Under the pieces are notes generated by a model. That model did no database searches. It was given only the letters and a program-made list of their open reading frames with translations, and had not been told where the DNA came from. The position numbers were made by a program, and so were the translations under genes. From the NCBI GenBank assembly GCA_964436045.1, contig CAYTBN010000007.1:96771-160770 (forward strand): a stretch of 64,000 bases of DNA. The letters run 5' to 3'. This DNA comes from CAYTBN01 sp964436045. Lineage in GTDB: Bacteria; Myxococcota_A; UBA796; UBA9615; CAYRNR01. This document shows positions 53,782 through 62,324 of this stretch, in pieces (position 1 is the first letter of the stretch; each line of letters begins with the position of its first letter).

Positions 53782-55008
53782 TCAGCCATTCCGCCGCCGC
53801 ACCAGCCACAGCACCATTCCGCAGAGGATCGTGCCCATCAGGGGGGAGGCGGTGTTGCCCGCGCTGCTGCAGCCGGCGCCGTCACCCATCCGGTCGATCC
53901 CGTTGTGGTCCACGCCGTCGTCCATCGCGTCCGGGGCATCGGCGTCCGCCAGGTCACGCAGGTCCTCGTGGTCGGGGGGGCCGCCAGCCACGTCGCCGTT
54001 CTCGTCGTCGTCGCCCTCGATGTCGTCGTCATCGTCGTCGTCGCCCTCGACGTCGTCGTCATCGTCGTCGCCAGTGGCGTCGTCGGTCGCGGGGGGCACC
54101 AGGGTGACGTCGGTCAGCGCGACGCTCAGCTCGTTCTCCCACCACCAGAAGTTGTCGCTGACCGTGCCGCCCACCTCGAGCCAGTCGATGACGAAGGGCT
54201 CGTCCTTCTCGGACTGCATGACCAGGAAGAACTCGTGGTAGGCGTTCTGATCCTGGCGGTCGCTGGTGTTGAGGTACATGTCCCACTCCATGCTGCCCGG
54301 AGTGGCGTGCACGTCGACCTCCCAGCGCCACAGGGTGACCTGGTACTGGGCCGAGACCTTGTAGTCGCCCTGCAAGAAGCCCTTGGCCTGGATGGTGCCC
54401 TCGACCGTGGCGCCCTCCTCGTCCTTGGTGGTGCTCTCCATCACCGAGCCCTCGACGTTGGCGCCCAGCCCGTAGGAGGTGCCCAGGGTGGCCTCGCCGT
54501 AGGAGTCGATCCCGTAGTTCTCGAAAGGGATCGACCAGTCCCAGCGGAACGCGCCGGTGCCGTAGGAGAGGTCGGTGTCCGCGACCATGTAGAGGCACGG
54601 GTCGTGCTCGAGCGGCAGTTCGAAGTCGTCGAGGTTGGGGCTCGTGCGCACCTTGAAGACGCCCACGTAGAAGTCCGAGCCCCGGTCGATGGAGGATTCG
54701 AACCAGAAGAACTCGCCGATCATGTCGACGTTGTTGCCGTCGTAGTCCTCGGCGCCCGCATACAGGGTGTTGCCGGAGAAGAATCCGTAGGTCGACAGGT
54801 CGTCGGCGTCGCCCCAGGAGCCCGACATCACGTCGCCAAGGACGATGTCCACGTCCCCCTCCATGATCTGCGCGCCCTTGTAGGAGGTCTCACTGTCGGC
54901 CAGGTCGTTGTCGAGTTCGTCGTCGGCAGCCGCGGCCGGTGCGAACACCAGCGAGGGGGCCAGCAGGAGCGAGAAGGCCAGAGTCTTGAGCGACGTGGAG
55001 TGAGTCAT
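53782..55008 (-). CDS. Exported Asp-rich surface protein with MYXO-CTERM-like tail
   Basis: 408 residues from ATG 55008 with GGAG upstream. Signal peptide cleaved after PAAAA. The body (about 30-305) is beta-rich and contains many Trp/Tyr; I recognise no family. Then comes a DDDDDDD/EGDDDD linker, a short acidic helical stretch, and a tail with GAGCSSAG, a hydrophobic helix and VRRRNG, which fits the MYXO-CTERM sorting pattern. It has a sigma54-type promoter 45-60 bases upstream, so it is probably expressed on a specific cue. Confidence 0.7.
   Translation of the reverse strand: MTHSTSLKTLAFSLLLAPSLVFAPAAAADDELDNDLADSETSYKGAQIMEGDVDIVLGDVMSGSWGDADDLSTYGFFSGNTLYAGAEDYDGNNVDMIGEFFWFESSIDRGSDFYVGVFKVRTSPNLDDFELPLEHDPCLYMVADTDLSYGTGAFRWDWSIPFENYGIDSYGEATLGTSYGLGANVEGSVMESTTKDEEGATVEGTIQAKGFLQGDYKVSAQYQVTLWRWEVDVHATPGSMEWDMYLNTSDRQDQNAYHEFFLVMQSEKDEPFVIDWLEVGGTVSDNFWWWENELSVALTDVTLVPPATDDATGDDDDDDVEGDDDDDDDIEGDDDENGDVAGGPPDHEDLRDLADADAPDAMDDGVDHNGIDRMGDGAGCSSAGNTASPLMGTILCGMVLWLVRRRNG
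53999..54085 (-). repeat. Asp-rich linker repeat
   Basis: GAC/GAT-rich codons coding the DDDDDDVEGDDDD linker of the MYXO-CTERM protein. Confidence 0.75.
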
Positions 55009-55052
55009 CGTTGTCTCCGTTTTCTGTCGTTGCGAGCGACAGCCGGAGATCC

Positions 55053-55069
55053 AGCAAGCACGATGCCAA
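55053..55069 (-). promoter_or_regulatory. Sigma54 (-24/-12) promoter
   Basis: Minus strand TTGGCATCGTGCTTGCT (55069-55053) has GG and GC exactly 12 bases apart, as in TGGCAC-N5-TTGCW. A/T-rich DNA (55070-55100) lies just upstream. Transcription would start about 55043, 35 bases before the ATG at 55008. Confidence 0.6.
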
Positions 55070-55114
55070 CTTATTTTTCTTCTTTAATTTCCGCTACTTA
55101 CACAACCTGCGCCA

Positions 55115-55169
55115 GAGGCGCGCCTCCGGGGTGTGCCACCGTGTCACACCCTTCGCCACGGGGTGACAC
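55115..55169. promoter_or_regulatory. Palindrome and nested inverted repeats upstream of the sigma54 promoter
   Basis: GAGGCGCGCCTC at 55115-55126 is a perfect 12-base palindrome. GGGTGTG...CACACCC (55129-55151) and GTGTCACACCC...GGGGTGACAC (55141-55169, one bulge) are overlapping, mutually exclusive stems. They lie 72-126 bases before the likely transcription start, right for enhancer-binding-protein sites, and also just after the stop of the gene ending at 55198, where they could act as a terminator. Confidence 0.35.
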
Positions 55170-55197
55170 GATCGATGACCCAGGTGTTGTGGAGATC

Positions 55198-56871
55198 TCA
55201 GCGGTGGGATCGGCGGCGCACCGCCAGACCGAGGGCGGACAGCAGGAGCGCCAGGCCGGGCGCGGAGGCGGCCGAGGTCCGGGCGCCCGCGGTGCAGCGG
55301 CAGCTGAACTCCGCGGGCGAGCTGTCGTCGCAGTCCCCGAAACAGACGGTGTACGTGTCGCCATCCATGTCGGGATCGTCACCGGTCCCCGGCGAGCAGT
55401 CGTTGTCGACCCCGTCGCAGGGGATCTCCGCGGCGCCGGGATTGATGGCAGGGTTGCCCGGGTCACAATCGCCCAAACACAGGCTGTAGCCGTCGCCGTC
55501 ACCGTCGTCATCCGTGGGATCCATGAGGCCATCGCAGTCGTTGTCCGGATGGCCGTCGCAGACCTCGGCGGCGCCGGGGTAGACGTCGGCGCTGTTGTCG
55601 TCGCAGTCCCCGTCGCAGCCCCGGAAGCCGTCACCGTCCTGGTCGAGCTCCATCCCGGGCACGACGCCGTCGCAGTCGTTGTCGAATCCGTCACAGTCCT
55701 CGACCGCGCCCGGATAGACCGCGTCGTTGAAGTCGTCACAATCCCCGTCGGCCAGCGACGCGAGGTCATGGTCGTAGTCCCAGTTCGACGCCTCGCTGCC
55801 GCCGTACGCCCCCAGGTCCGGATCGCTCCCGTCCGGGTCCATTCCCAGGGCGGCGTCGGTGCCAAAGTCGACATAGGGCGAATTCAAGACCAGACGCAGG
55901 TCGATCTCGAGGTAGTCGTTCGCGTTGACGTCCAGGGCGAGGAAGGGCGCGGCATCCGCGGTGATCATCCCGGGCAAGGGCACTCCGGCGAGGTTGCCTC
56001 CGTTGAACGTTCCGACGAAGTCCAGGTCCGTCACCGCCAGGCAGTCGCCGTTGCTGTTGTCGTAGAAGACCGCGTCCCCCGTTCCCTCGTGGGCGATGTC
56101 GTTCCACGCCACCAGGGTTCCCGCCCCCTCGGCCGAACAGGTGATGACCAGACCGTCGGTGTACGAGGCGAACACGTTGTGGTGGGCCTCCAGGCTGGGT
56201 TCCACCGGCTCGAGCCCATCGATGTCGATGAAGACGCCGAAATCCAGCACGTTGATCATGACGTTGTTGAACATCTTGATCCCGGAGTCGATGGCGTAGT
56301 CCTCGATGGCGAGGTACATGCCCGTATCCACCCAGAACATCACGTTGCGAGCCAGCTTGAGGTCGCTGCCCTCGAGGAACGAGGCGTCCACGCCGACCTC
56401 GCAGACCTCGAACACGTTGCCCTTGATGAGGAACTGCACCGCCGAGCCCACCGACGGATCGTTGCCCAGCACGATGCCCGTGTTGAACTCCTTGAACACA
56501 CAACCGGCGACGGTCAGCGAGTGGACCAGGCTGGTCCCGTCGATACCCACGTCGCCACCGTCGAATCCGATGGCCCTGACCTCCGAACCCGAGCTCACCG
56601 TCAGGATGGTGGCGGTCGGTGCGATGGCGTGGATCCGGGTGCGGAAGGCGCCGGCTCCCTGCAACTCGACCCCCGGCCCGACGGTCAGCCATGACTCCGT
56701 GTAGTCCCCCGGGGCCAGGTGGACGATGTCGCCCGTGGTCGCCACCGCGAGCGCGCCGGAGATGGTCGGGAAATCCGTGGGCACGTAGATGTCGTCGGCC
56801 GCGGCCCGCCAGGGGGTGGACTGCGTCAGTAGCGCGAGCGCGATCGGCGCGCGCGAGGCCCAGCGTTTCAT
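55198..56871 (-). CDS. Exported beta-helix protein with MopE-like repeats and MYXO-CTERM-like tail
   Basis: 557 residues from ATG 56871, with GGAGG 9 bases upstream. Signal peptide up to about WRAAA. Residues about 30-370 form a parallel beta-helix of the pectin-lyase type (DIYVPTDFPTISGALAVAT, then repeating GNVFEVCEVG, NVMINVLDFG turns), used by enzymes and adhesins on polysaccharides. No clear catalytic triad is visible. MopE-like CDD...YPG..EDCDG.DNDCDG repeats fill about 385-530. The tail has CRCTAGARTS, a hydrophobic helix and RRRSHR. Likely surface-exposed through myxosortase-type processing. Confidence 0.75.
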   Translation of the reverse strand: MKRWASRAPIALALLTQSTPWRAAADDIYVPTDFPTISGALAVATTGDIVHLAPGDYTESWLTVGPGVELQGAGAFRTRIHAIAPTATILTVSSGSEVRAIGFDGGDVGIDGTSLVHSLTVAGCVFKEFNTGIVLGNDPSVGSAVQFLIKGNVFEVCEVGVDASFLEGSDLKLARNVMFWVDTGMYLAIEDYAIDSGIKMFNNVMINVLDFGVFIDIDGLEPVEPSLEAHHNVFASYTDGLVITCSAEGAGTLVAWNDIAHEGTGDAVFYDNSNGDCLAVTDLDFVGTFNGGNLAGVPLPGMITADAAPFLALDVNANDYLEIDLRLVLNSPYVDFGTDAALGMDPDGSDPDLGAYGGSEASNWDYDHDLASLADGDCDDFNDAVYPGAVEDCDGFDNDCDGVVPGMELDQDGDGFRGCDGDCDDNSADVYPGAAEVCDGHPDNDCDGLMDPTDDDGDGDGYSLCLGDCDPGNPAINPGAAEIPCDGVDNDCSPGTGDDPDMDGDTYTVCFGDCDDSSPAEFSCRCTAGARTSAASAPGLALLLSALGLAVRRRSHR

Positions 56872-56937
56872 TGGACATCCTCCCAGTGGACCCCCGGGCG
56901 GGGATCTCCGGATCATAGCGCGCCGGACGCGGGGAGG

Positions 56938-57732
56938 TTACCCGTCCGCGCCGGGTACCGAGGCCAGCAGCGACCGGGTGTAGGCGTGCTGGGGGTCGGC
57001 GAACAGGGTGTCGGCGGGTGCCTGTTCCACGATCCGGCCGCCGTGCATCACCGCCACGTGGTGCGCCAGCTGCCGCACCACCGCCAGGTCGTGGGAGATG
57101 AAAAGGTAGGCGAGGCCGTCCTGGGCCTGCAGATCCGCCAGCAGGTTGAGGATCTGGGCCTGCACCGAGACGTCGAGGGCGCTGACCGGTTCGTCGCAGA
57201 CCACGAAGCGAGGTTCGAGGATCAGCGCCCGGGCGATGGCGATCCGCTGGCGCTGGCCGCCCGAGAAGTCGTGGGGGTAGCGGTCCAGGTGATCGGCGGC
57301 CAGCCCGACTCGCTCCAGCACCGTGGCCGCCCGTTCGCGGGCCTGCGATCCGCGGGCCAGGCCGTGGGCCACCAGGGGTTCGGTCAAGGTCTGACCGACG
57401 CTCAGGCGGGGATTCAGGCTCGTGAACGGATCCTGGAACACCGGCTGCATCTGGCGGCGCAGGCTGCGAAGGTCCCGACCGCCCAGGGCCAACACGTCTC
57501 TGCCGTCGAAGATCACCTCGCCCGCGTCGGGTTCGATCAGCCGCAACACACAGCGACCGACGGTGGTCTTACCGCTCCCCGACTCCCCCACCAATCCCAG
57601 GGTCTTGCCGGCAAACACGTCCAGGGCGACGCCGTCGACGGCGCGGAGCGGGGCGGCCGCACGCAGCACGGAGACGCGACGCCCCGGGAAGGCCTTGGTC
57701 AGGCCACGCACCCGGAGCAGGGGGACGGTCAC
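56938..57732 (-). CDS. Dipeptide/oligopeptide ABC transporter ATP-binding protein (DppF/OppF-like)
   Basis: 264 residues from GTG 57732, overlapping the stop of the partner by 4 bases (GTGA). Walker A GESGSGKTT, Q-loop QDPFTSLNPRL, signature FSGGQRQRIAIARAL, Walker B FVVCDEPVSALD and H-loop ISHDLAVV are all intact. Lacks the long C-terminal peptide-transporter motif, usual in short OppF-type subunits. Energises the importer encoded at 50062-53592, from which it is separated by two surface-protein genes. Confidence 0.93.
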   Translation of the reverse strand: MTVPLLRVRGLTKAFPGRRVSVLRAAAPLRAVDGVALDVFAGKTLGLVGESGSGKTTVGRCVLRLIEPDAGEVIFDGRDVLALGGRDLRSLRRQMQPVFQDPFTSLNPRLSVGQTLTEPLVAHGLARGSQARERAATVLERVGLAADHLDRYPHDFSGGQRQRIAIARALILEPRFVVCDEPVSALDVSVQAQILNLLADLQAQDGLAYLFISHDLAVVRQLAHHVAVMHGGRIVEQAPADTLFADPQHAYTRSLLASVPGADG

Positions 57733-58709
57733 GGCAGCTCCTCGAGTCGGTGGCAGGCCGCCCGGCCCGATTCGCCGGCGGCGCGGAGCTCGGGCAACTC
57801 GGTGCGGCAACGGTCGACGGCGGACTCACAGCGGGGATGGAAGCGGCAACCTGGAGGGTGGGCCGCGGGGTCGGGGGGGCGGCCGGGGATCGCGGGTAGG
57901 CGCCCTCCCCTTCCCGCCGAGAGCCGTGGCCTGCTCGCCAGCAGGCCGCGTGTGTAGGGGTGGGCGGCACGCTGGAACAGCCGGTCCGCTGGCGCTTCCT
58001 CGACCACGCGGCCGGCGTACATCACCAGCACCCGATCGACCCGGCTGGCGACCACGTCCAGATCGTGGCTGACCAGCAACAGCGCCGTACCCCGTTCGCG
58101 GCGGATCCTCTCCAGCAGCCCGAGGATCTGCGCCTGCAGGGTCACGTCGAGGGCGGTGGTGGGCTCGTCGGCCACCACCAGCGCCGGATCCCCCGCCAGT
58201 GCGACGGCGATCATCGCCCGCTGTCGCATGCCCCCCGAGAGCTGGTGTGGATAGTCCCGGGCGCGCGGCGGTAGGTCCTCGAGCCCCACGCTGTCCAGCA
58301 ACTCCACGGCCCGAGCCCGGGCCTCGCGACGTGTCAACGGGGCGTGGGCGCGCACCCCCTCGGCCACCTGGTCGCCGATGGTGAACACCGGATCCAGGGC
58401 GGCGGCCGGCTCCTGGAACACGAGCCCGATCTCGCCACCGCGAATCGAGCGCAGCTCTCGCTCGCTCGCACCGAGCAGGTCCCTCCCGCGCAGCTGGATC
58501 GAACCGTCGGCGTAGCGCCCGGGGGGTTCGGGCACGAGCCGCAGCAGGGACAGGGCGGTCACCGACTTGCCACAGCCCGACTCGCCCACCAGGCCGACGG
58601 CCTCGCCCGCGCGGATGTCGAAGCTGACGCCGTCGACGGCCCGCTCTTCGCCGGCGTCGGTGTCGAAGAGGATCCGCAGATCGCGGACCGAGAGCAGGGG
58701 ATCGGTCAC
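57729..58709 (-). CDS. Dipeptide/oligopeptide ABC transporter ATP-binding protein (DppD/OppD-like)
   Basis: 326 residues from GTG 58709; an in-frame GTG at 58736 would add nine residues. Walker A GESGCGKS, signature LSGGMRQRAMIAVAL, Walker B LVVADEPTTALD and SHDLDVV, then the C-terminal oligo_HPY segment GCRFHPRCESAVDRC with Cys residues typical of this subunit, which in some homologues hold a [4Fe-4S] cluster. Upstream TACCCT may be a -10, giving a nearly leaderless message. Confidence 0.92.
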   Translation of the reverse strand: MTDPLLSVRDLRILFDTDAGEERAVDGVSFDIRAGEAVGLVGESGCGKSVTALSLLRLVPEPPGRYADGSIQLRGRDLLGASERELRSIRGGEIGLVFQEPAAALDPVFTIGDQVAEGVRAHAPLTRREARARAVELLDSVGLEDLPPRARDYPHQLSGGMRQRAMIAVALAGDPALVVADEPTTALDVTLQAQILGLLERIRRERGTALLLVSHDLDVVASRVDRVLVMYAGRVVEEAPADRLFQRAAHPYTRGLLASRPRLSAGRGGRLPAIPGRPPDPAAHPPGCRFHPRCESAVDRCRTELPELRAAGESGRAACHRLEELP

Positions 58710-58781
58710 CGTCCGATCAGGGTAGATCAGCCGCACGGTCAGCGGGGGGACATCGGGATCCGGACGGGGCGCGCAGGGGCG

Positions 58782-59762
58782 TCACTCCATGCCCGAGACG
58801 CTCTTCATGAACTGCACGCGCTCCAGGGCCGCAGCATCGCCGCCGAGGCCGACGGTGCCGCGGAACTCGTCGATGCTCGAGTGGCCGTGACGGGTCATCC
58901 AGGCCCGCGTCTCGCCGAGCATCAGGCTCAGCTGCTCGACGCCGTGGAGGTAGAGCGCGGACGCCACCTGGACCGCGGCGGCTCCGGCCAGCAGCTGCTT
59001 GACCACCGCCGCCCCGTCGTGCACCCCGGTGCTGGCGCAGAGGTCGCAACTCACGTCACCGGCCAGCAGGCCGACCCAGCGCAGGGGCAGCGCCAGCTCC
59101 CCGGGCTCGCTGGTATAGCGGGCGTGCACGATCCGCCTGGCCTCGATGTCGATGTCCGGCTGCAAGAAACGGTTGAACAGCACCAGCCCCGCGATTCCTG
59201 TCCGGCTCAGCTGGCCGAGGGTGCGGGCCAGCGCGGTGAAGTGGGGGCTGACCTTGAGCGCCACCGGCACACCGACCCGTGAGGTGACCTTGCTGGCCAG
59301 GTCGAAGTACACCCGCTCGTAGGAGTCTGCATCACGGCCCGCGTCCGACGGCAGGGCGAACACGTTGAGCTCCAGCCCATCGGCCCCGGCCTCGGCGGCC
59401 CGCTCGGCGAACTCGATCCAGGTGCCGGCACCCACACAGTGCACGCTCGCGATCACAGGCACCGACACCGACTGCTTGGCCCGGCGGATCAGCTCCAGGT
59501 ACTCGCCGACGGCGTTCTCGCGGCTGTACTGGCTCACGTAGTCGGCGGCCTCGGTGTGGTAGAGGCCCCCGTCGGCCTGGTCCAGCTCGGCGGCCACCTG
59601 CGCCCGGATCTGCTCCTCGAAGATCGACTTGAGCACCACCGCGCCAGCGCCCGCACGGACGCACTGCTTGATCCCGCCCAGGGAGCCCGTCATCCGGGAG
59701 GCGCCGGCGATGATCGGCGTGGTCAGCTTGAGGCCCATGTAGGTCGTCGACAGTTCGGTCAC
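58782..59762 (-). CDS. Dihydroorotate-dehydrogenase-like protein
   Basis: 326 residues from GTG 59762. TIM-barrel flavoprotein of the 'dihydroorotate dehydrogenase-like' group: TTYMGLKLTTPIIAGASRMT, VVLKSIFEEQI, PVIASVHCVGAGTW, ELNVFALPSDA and LALPLRWVGLLAGDVSCDLCASTGVHDG. The group often sits with pyruvate-ferredoxin oxidoreductase or in other metabolic islands; true PyrD activity is not established. Here it stands between the DppD gene and the DUF5684-like gene. Function unclear. Confidence 0.8.
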   Translation of the reverse strand: MTELSTTYMGLKLTTPIIAGASRMTGSLGGIKQCVRAGAGAVVLKSIFEEQIRAQVAAELDQADGGLYHTEAADYVSQYSRENAVGEYLELIRRAKQSVSVPVIASVHCVGAGTWIEFAERAAEAGADGLELNVFALPSDAGRDADSYERVYFDLASKVTSRVGVPVALKVSPHFTALARTLGQLSRTGIAGLVLFNRFLQPDIDIEARRIVHARYTSEPGELALPLRWVGLLAGDVSCDLCASTGVHDGAAVVKQLLAGAAAVQVASALYLHGVEQLSLMLGETRAWMTRHGHSSIDEFRGTVGLGGDAAALERVQFMKSVSGME

Positions 59763-59924
59763 GGCGCACCTCGTAGCGGATCAGTCTGGAAACCGTCGGG
59801 GCGCAAGTCAAGGAGGCGCAGGATTGCCCCACCCCGGCCAGATGACGCCGCGGTTGCCGGGGCCGTTCCGTTCTTCTACCGTGGGCCAGCAGGGCGCGCG
59901 ACGTGCCCGGAGAGGGAGTGGCCC

Positions 59925-60362
59925 ATGAATAGCGGCGGTGGCGACGTCCTCGGGGTGATCTTCGGCGTCTTGATGTTGCTGGTCTACGCAGTCTTCATGC
60001 TGGCCATGGTGGTCATCGCGCTGTTGCCGCTGATCGCGCACTGGAAGCTCTACGGCAAGGCCGGCAAGGCCGGCAAGCCGGGCTGGGCGGCCATCGTGCC
60101 GGTCTACAACAAGATCGTCCACCTGGAGATCACCGGTCGGCCGATCTGGTGGGTCGCGATGCTGTTCATCCCCATCGCCAACATCGTGTTCTCGTTCATC
60201 ATGCACCTGGACATGGCCAAGGCCTTCGGCAAGGACGCGGGGTGGGGGATCGGGCTGATCTTCCTGCCCTGGGTGTTCTACCCGATGCTCGGCTTCGGCA
60301 GCGCGACCTATGTGGGACCGGTCCACGCTCCGACCTACCACCCGGGCTACCCGGGCTACTGA
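59925..60362 (+). CDS. DUF5684-like small membrane protein
   Basis: 145 residues from ATG 59925 with GGGAG about 8 bases upstream. Two to four hydrophobic segments with the family text HWKLYGKAGKAGKPGWAAIVPVYN, WWVAMLFIPIANIVFS and DMAKAFGKDAGWGIGLIFLP. Ends in a Tyr/Pro/Gly-rich tail (HPGYPGY). Such proteins are widespread and of unknown role, sometimes next to signal-peptidase-like genes. It converges on the exported-protein gene. Confidence 0.75.
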   Translation: MNSGGGDVLGVIFGVLMLLVYAVFMLAMVVIALLPLIAHWKLYGKAGKAGKPGWAAIVPVYNKIVHLEITGRPIWWVAMLFIPIANIVFSFIMHLDMAKAFGKDAGWGIGLIFLPWVFYPMLGFGSATYVGPVHAPTYHPGYPGY

Positions 60363-60380
60363 CCCCGCGCCGGGTTCCCC

Positions 60381-61253
60381 TCAGCGGCAACGCCAGTCGT
60401 AGGGATCCGGCGAGAAGCCGTCGCCACAGCAACGGCAGCTGTAGGGCGGCGGGAACACCCCCCAGGACACCAACTGGTCGGAGAATCCGTAGCGCAGCGT
60501 CAGCTTCGCGTAGGACCGGGACTCTGCGTCGAAGGAGGTGTAGGTCACGTGGCTGGAGGCCTCGCGGCCGATGCCCGTGGCCGCCCGCTCGTCCCGCCAG
60601 CGGTAGCTGGGGCTCGCGCCCCAAGCCTGGCTCTCGGCTGCCGCGCGGCCGCTGGACAGGGCGTCGGCATCCGCCGCGCCGGTGGCCGCGTCGCCCCGCT
60701 TGCTCTTGCCGGGGGCCGACTCCCACTCCTCGTATCCGCCCCGGTCGCGCCGCGTGCCGTCCCAGCCCGGCTCGATGTAGACCGGCGGAGGTGAGTAGTT
60801 GCGCTTCTCGCGGTAGGCGACCACGCGGATCTGACCGGCGTCCGAGGTGTCGCCAACCCACTGTGAGTAGGACTCGTCGGCGGTGGTGAAGTAGAAACCG
60901 CGCGAGCTGTCCATCCCGGTCTGCCAACCGGTGATCGTCGCTTGCTGGTAAGGCTCGAGCACCCAGCGCGGGCCGCGGGCGGGCGAGGCCTGGCTGGCGT
61001 CGATGGTGTTCAGCCTGTCGACCGACAGGTGGACGGCCACCCGGTAGCCGCTGTCGTTGCTCAGCCGGATGGCGTACTCGCAGCCGTCCCGGGCCTCGAT
61101 GTAGGTCGTGCCGCGGTGGTTGTACTCGCTGGCCGTGGAGCCGCAGACCACCACGTCGGCCCGCAACCCGTTGGAGGAACCGGCCGCCGCTGGCAGGGCG
61201 AGACCGGTGGCCAGGGCGAGGGCAGCGAGCAGACGGACGGCGTCGGGCCTCAT
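60381..61253 (-). CDS. Exported protein of unknown function, Cys-rich C-terminus
   Basis: 290 residues from ATG 61253 with GGAGG just upstream. Signal peptide cleaved near ALPAAAG. A beta-rich domain about 30-140 (GTTYIEARDGCEYAIRLSND, VAVHLSVDRLNTIDA) resembles a C2/lipid-binding or carbohydrate-type sandwich, then a long low-complexity Ser/Gly/Ala/Arg region (140-225) and a C-terminus with YSCRCCGDGFSPD and final CR. I recognise no family. It lies opposite the first PspA gene across a 126-base gap with a terminator. Confidence 0.65.
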   Translation of the reverse strand: MRPDAVRLLAALALATGLALPAAAGSSNGLRADVVVCGSTASEYNHRGTTYIEARDGCEYAIRLSNDSGYRVAVHLSVDRLNTIDASQASPARGPRWVLEPYQQATITGWQTGMDSSRGFYFTTADESYSQWVGDTSDAGQIRVVAYREKRNYSPPPVYIEPGWDGTRRDRGGYEEWESAPGKSKRGDAATGAADADALSSGRAAAESQAWGASPSYRWRDERAATGIGREASSHVTYTSFDAESRSYAKLTLRYGFSDQLVSWGVFPPPYSCRCCGDGFSPDPYDWRCR

Positions 61254-61284
61254 GGGGCACCTCCTCCATCCATCGACAGCTCCG

Positions 61285-61310
61285 AATCCGGTTGGTTCCG
61301 GATTTTTTTT
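61285..61310 (+). terminator. Intrinsic terminator in a divergent gap
   Basis: AATCCGG, 6-base loop, CCGGATT, then eight T (61303-61310) on the plus strand. It faces the direction of the PspA gene, 70 bases before its start, so it ends plus-strand transcription just before that gene or attenuates its leader. Confidence 0.5.
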
Positions 61311-61328
61311 GAAATGCCCCACCGGCCC

Positions 61329-61352
61329 GTTGCGTAGAGACGGGTACGCAAC
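61329..61352. promoter_or_regulatory. Inverted repeat GTTGCGTA-N8-TACGCAAC
   Basis: Perfect 8-base arms separated by 8 bases, ending 28 bases before the PspA start at 61380. Could be an operator or a leader hairpin. Confidence 0.4.
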
Positions 61353-61379
61353 CCGACGTGGTACGAAAGGACACCAACC

Positions 61380-62102
61380 ATGGCATCCAACGGCGGTGGA
61401 TTCTTCGATCGATTGGCCAACCTCTGGAGCGGCTTCTGGAGCCTGTGGATCGGCGGCGCCGAGCGGCGCAACCCCGAGGCGATCTACCTCTCGGCGATCA
61501 ACGGCCGAGTGCGGCAATACAGCCAGCTCAAGAAGGCCGTCTCCAACATCATTTACCTGCGCAACAAGCTGTCCACGGAGTTCGACGCCAAGCAGAAGGA
61601 ACTGCAGGAGATCAACACCCAGATCCCGGTGGCGGTGGACGAAGGCGAGGACGAGGTCGCCCTGCACCTGATCGAGCGCAAGGACGCGTTGACCGCCGAG
61701 GTCGCGGGCATCCAGCAGGAGCTGACCAAGACCTCGGCCGAGGCCGAGGACGCCAAGCAGTCCCTGCTCGCGTTCCAGTCCGAGATCGAGAAGCTGCGCA
61801 AGGAGAAGGCATCGATGCTGGCCAAGCAGCAGAATGCCCAGGCCCGCATCAAGATCCAGGAGACCCTGTCCGGGCTCTCCACGGACGCGGACATCAAGGC
61901 GCTGGAGAACGTCCGCGAGCACATCGGCAAGCTCCAGGCCCAGGCCGACATGGGATCCGAGCTCGGCGACGCATCGCTGGACTCCAAGCTGCGGCGCATC
62001 AAGGCCAGGGCCTCCACCTCGGCCGCCCGGGCCCAGCTGGACGCCATCAAGCGGGCCCGCGCCGCCCAGCAGCAGGCCGCCCCGCTGGCCAAGGCCATTT
62101 AG
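61380..62102 (+). CDS. PspA/IM30 (Vipp1)-family protein, first paralogue
   Basis: 240 residues from ATG 61380, after AAAGGA. The N-terminus (GGGFFDRLANLWSGFWSLWIG) is an amphipathic, Trp-rich helix that would insert in membranes; a long coiled coil (about 40-200) follows, as in PspA/Vipp1 and other ESCRT-III-superfamily proteins. The family builds membrane-repair rods and rings and senses membrane stress. The typical PspF operator and sigma54 promoter are absent. A second, very similar gene starts 222 bases downstream of its stop. Confidence 0.85.
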   Translation: MASNGGGFFDRLANLWSGFWSLWIGGAERRNPEAIYLSAINGRVRQYSQLKKAVSNIIYLRNKLSTEFDAKQKELQEINTQIPVAVDEGEDEVALHLIERKDALTAEVAGIQQELTKTSAEAEDAKQSLLAFQSEIEKLRKEKASMLAKQQNAQARIKIQETLSGLSTDADIKALENVREHIGKLQAQADMGSELGDASLDSKLRRIKARASTSAARAQLDAIKRARAAQQQAAPLAKAI

Positions 62103-62122
62103 GCGTCAGGCGTCAGGCGTCG
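62103..62122 (+). repeat. Short tandem repeat (GCGTCAG)
   Basis: Two and a half copies of GCGTCAG directly after the first PspA stop codon. No gene lies in the rest of the 222-base gap, which ends with the promoter of the second copy. Confidence 0.6.
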
Positions 62123-62215
62123 GGTGGTGCGGCAACTTCGCCGCCGGCGTCGGGTTGCGATCGAGCCACGGCCGATCCGCATCCCCGGCGCCTGCCACCC
62201 ACGCCAGGCCCCCGC

Positions 62216-62243
62216 TTGTCACCCCCCTCATTCGGCGTATACT
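62216..62243 (+). promoter_or_regulatory. Sigma70 promoter of the second PspA gene
   Basis: TTGTCA (62216-62221), 16-base spacer, TATACT (62238-62243). Leader of about 75 bases. Confidence 0.55.
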
Positions 62244-62324
62244 TCGGGCTCTTTTCGACGGCTGCGCAACTGAACCCGCGACTGGCCCGCCGGGCGGCGA
62301 GAGCGCACCAGAGAGGACAGCACG

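Noticed and set aside
53659..56694. 1011-codon plus-strand open frame
   Set aside because: Lies opposite two clear exported proteins with signal peptides; shadow frame.
61285..61310. Terminator hairpin as the end of the DUF5684-like gene
   Set aside because: The hairpin is more than 900 bases beyond that gene and the exported-protein gene lies between on the other strand.
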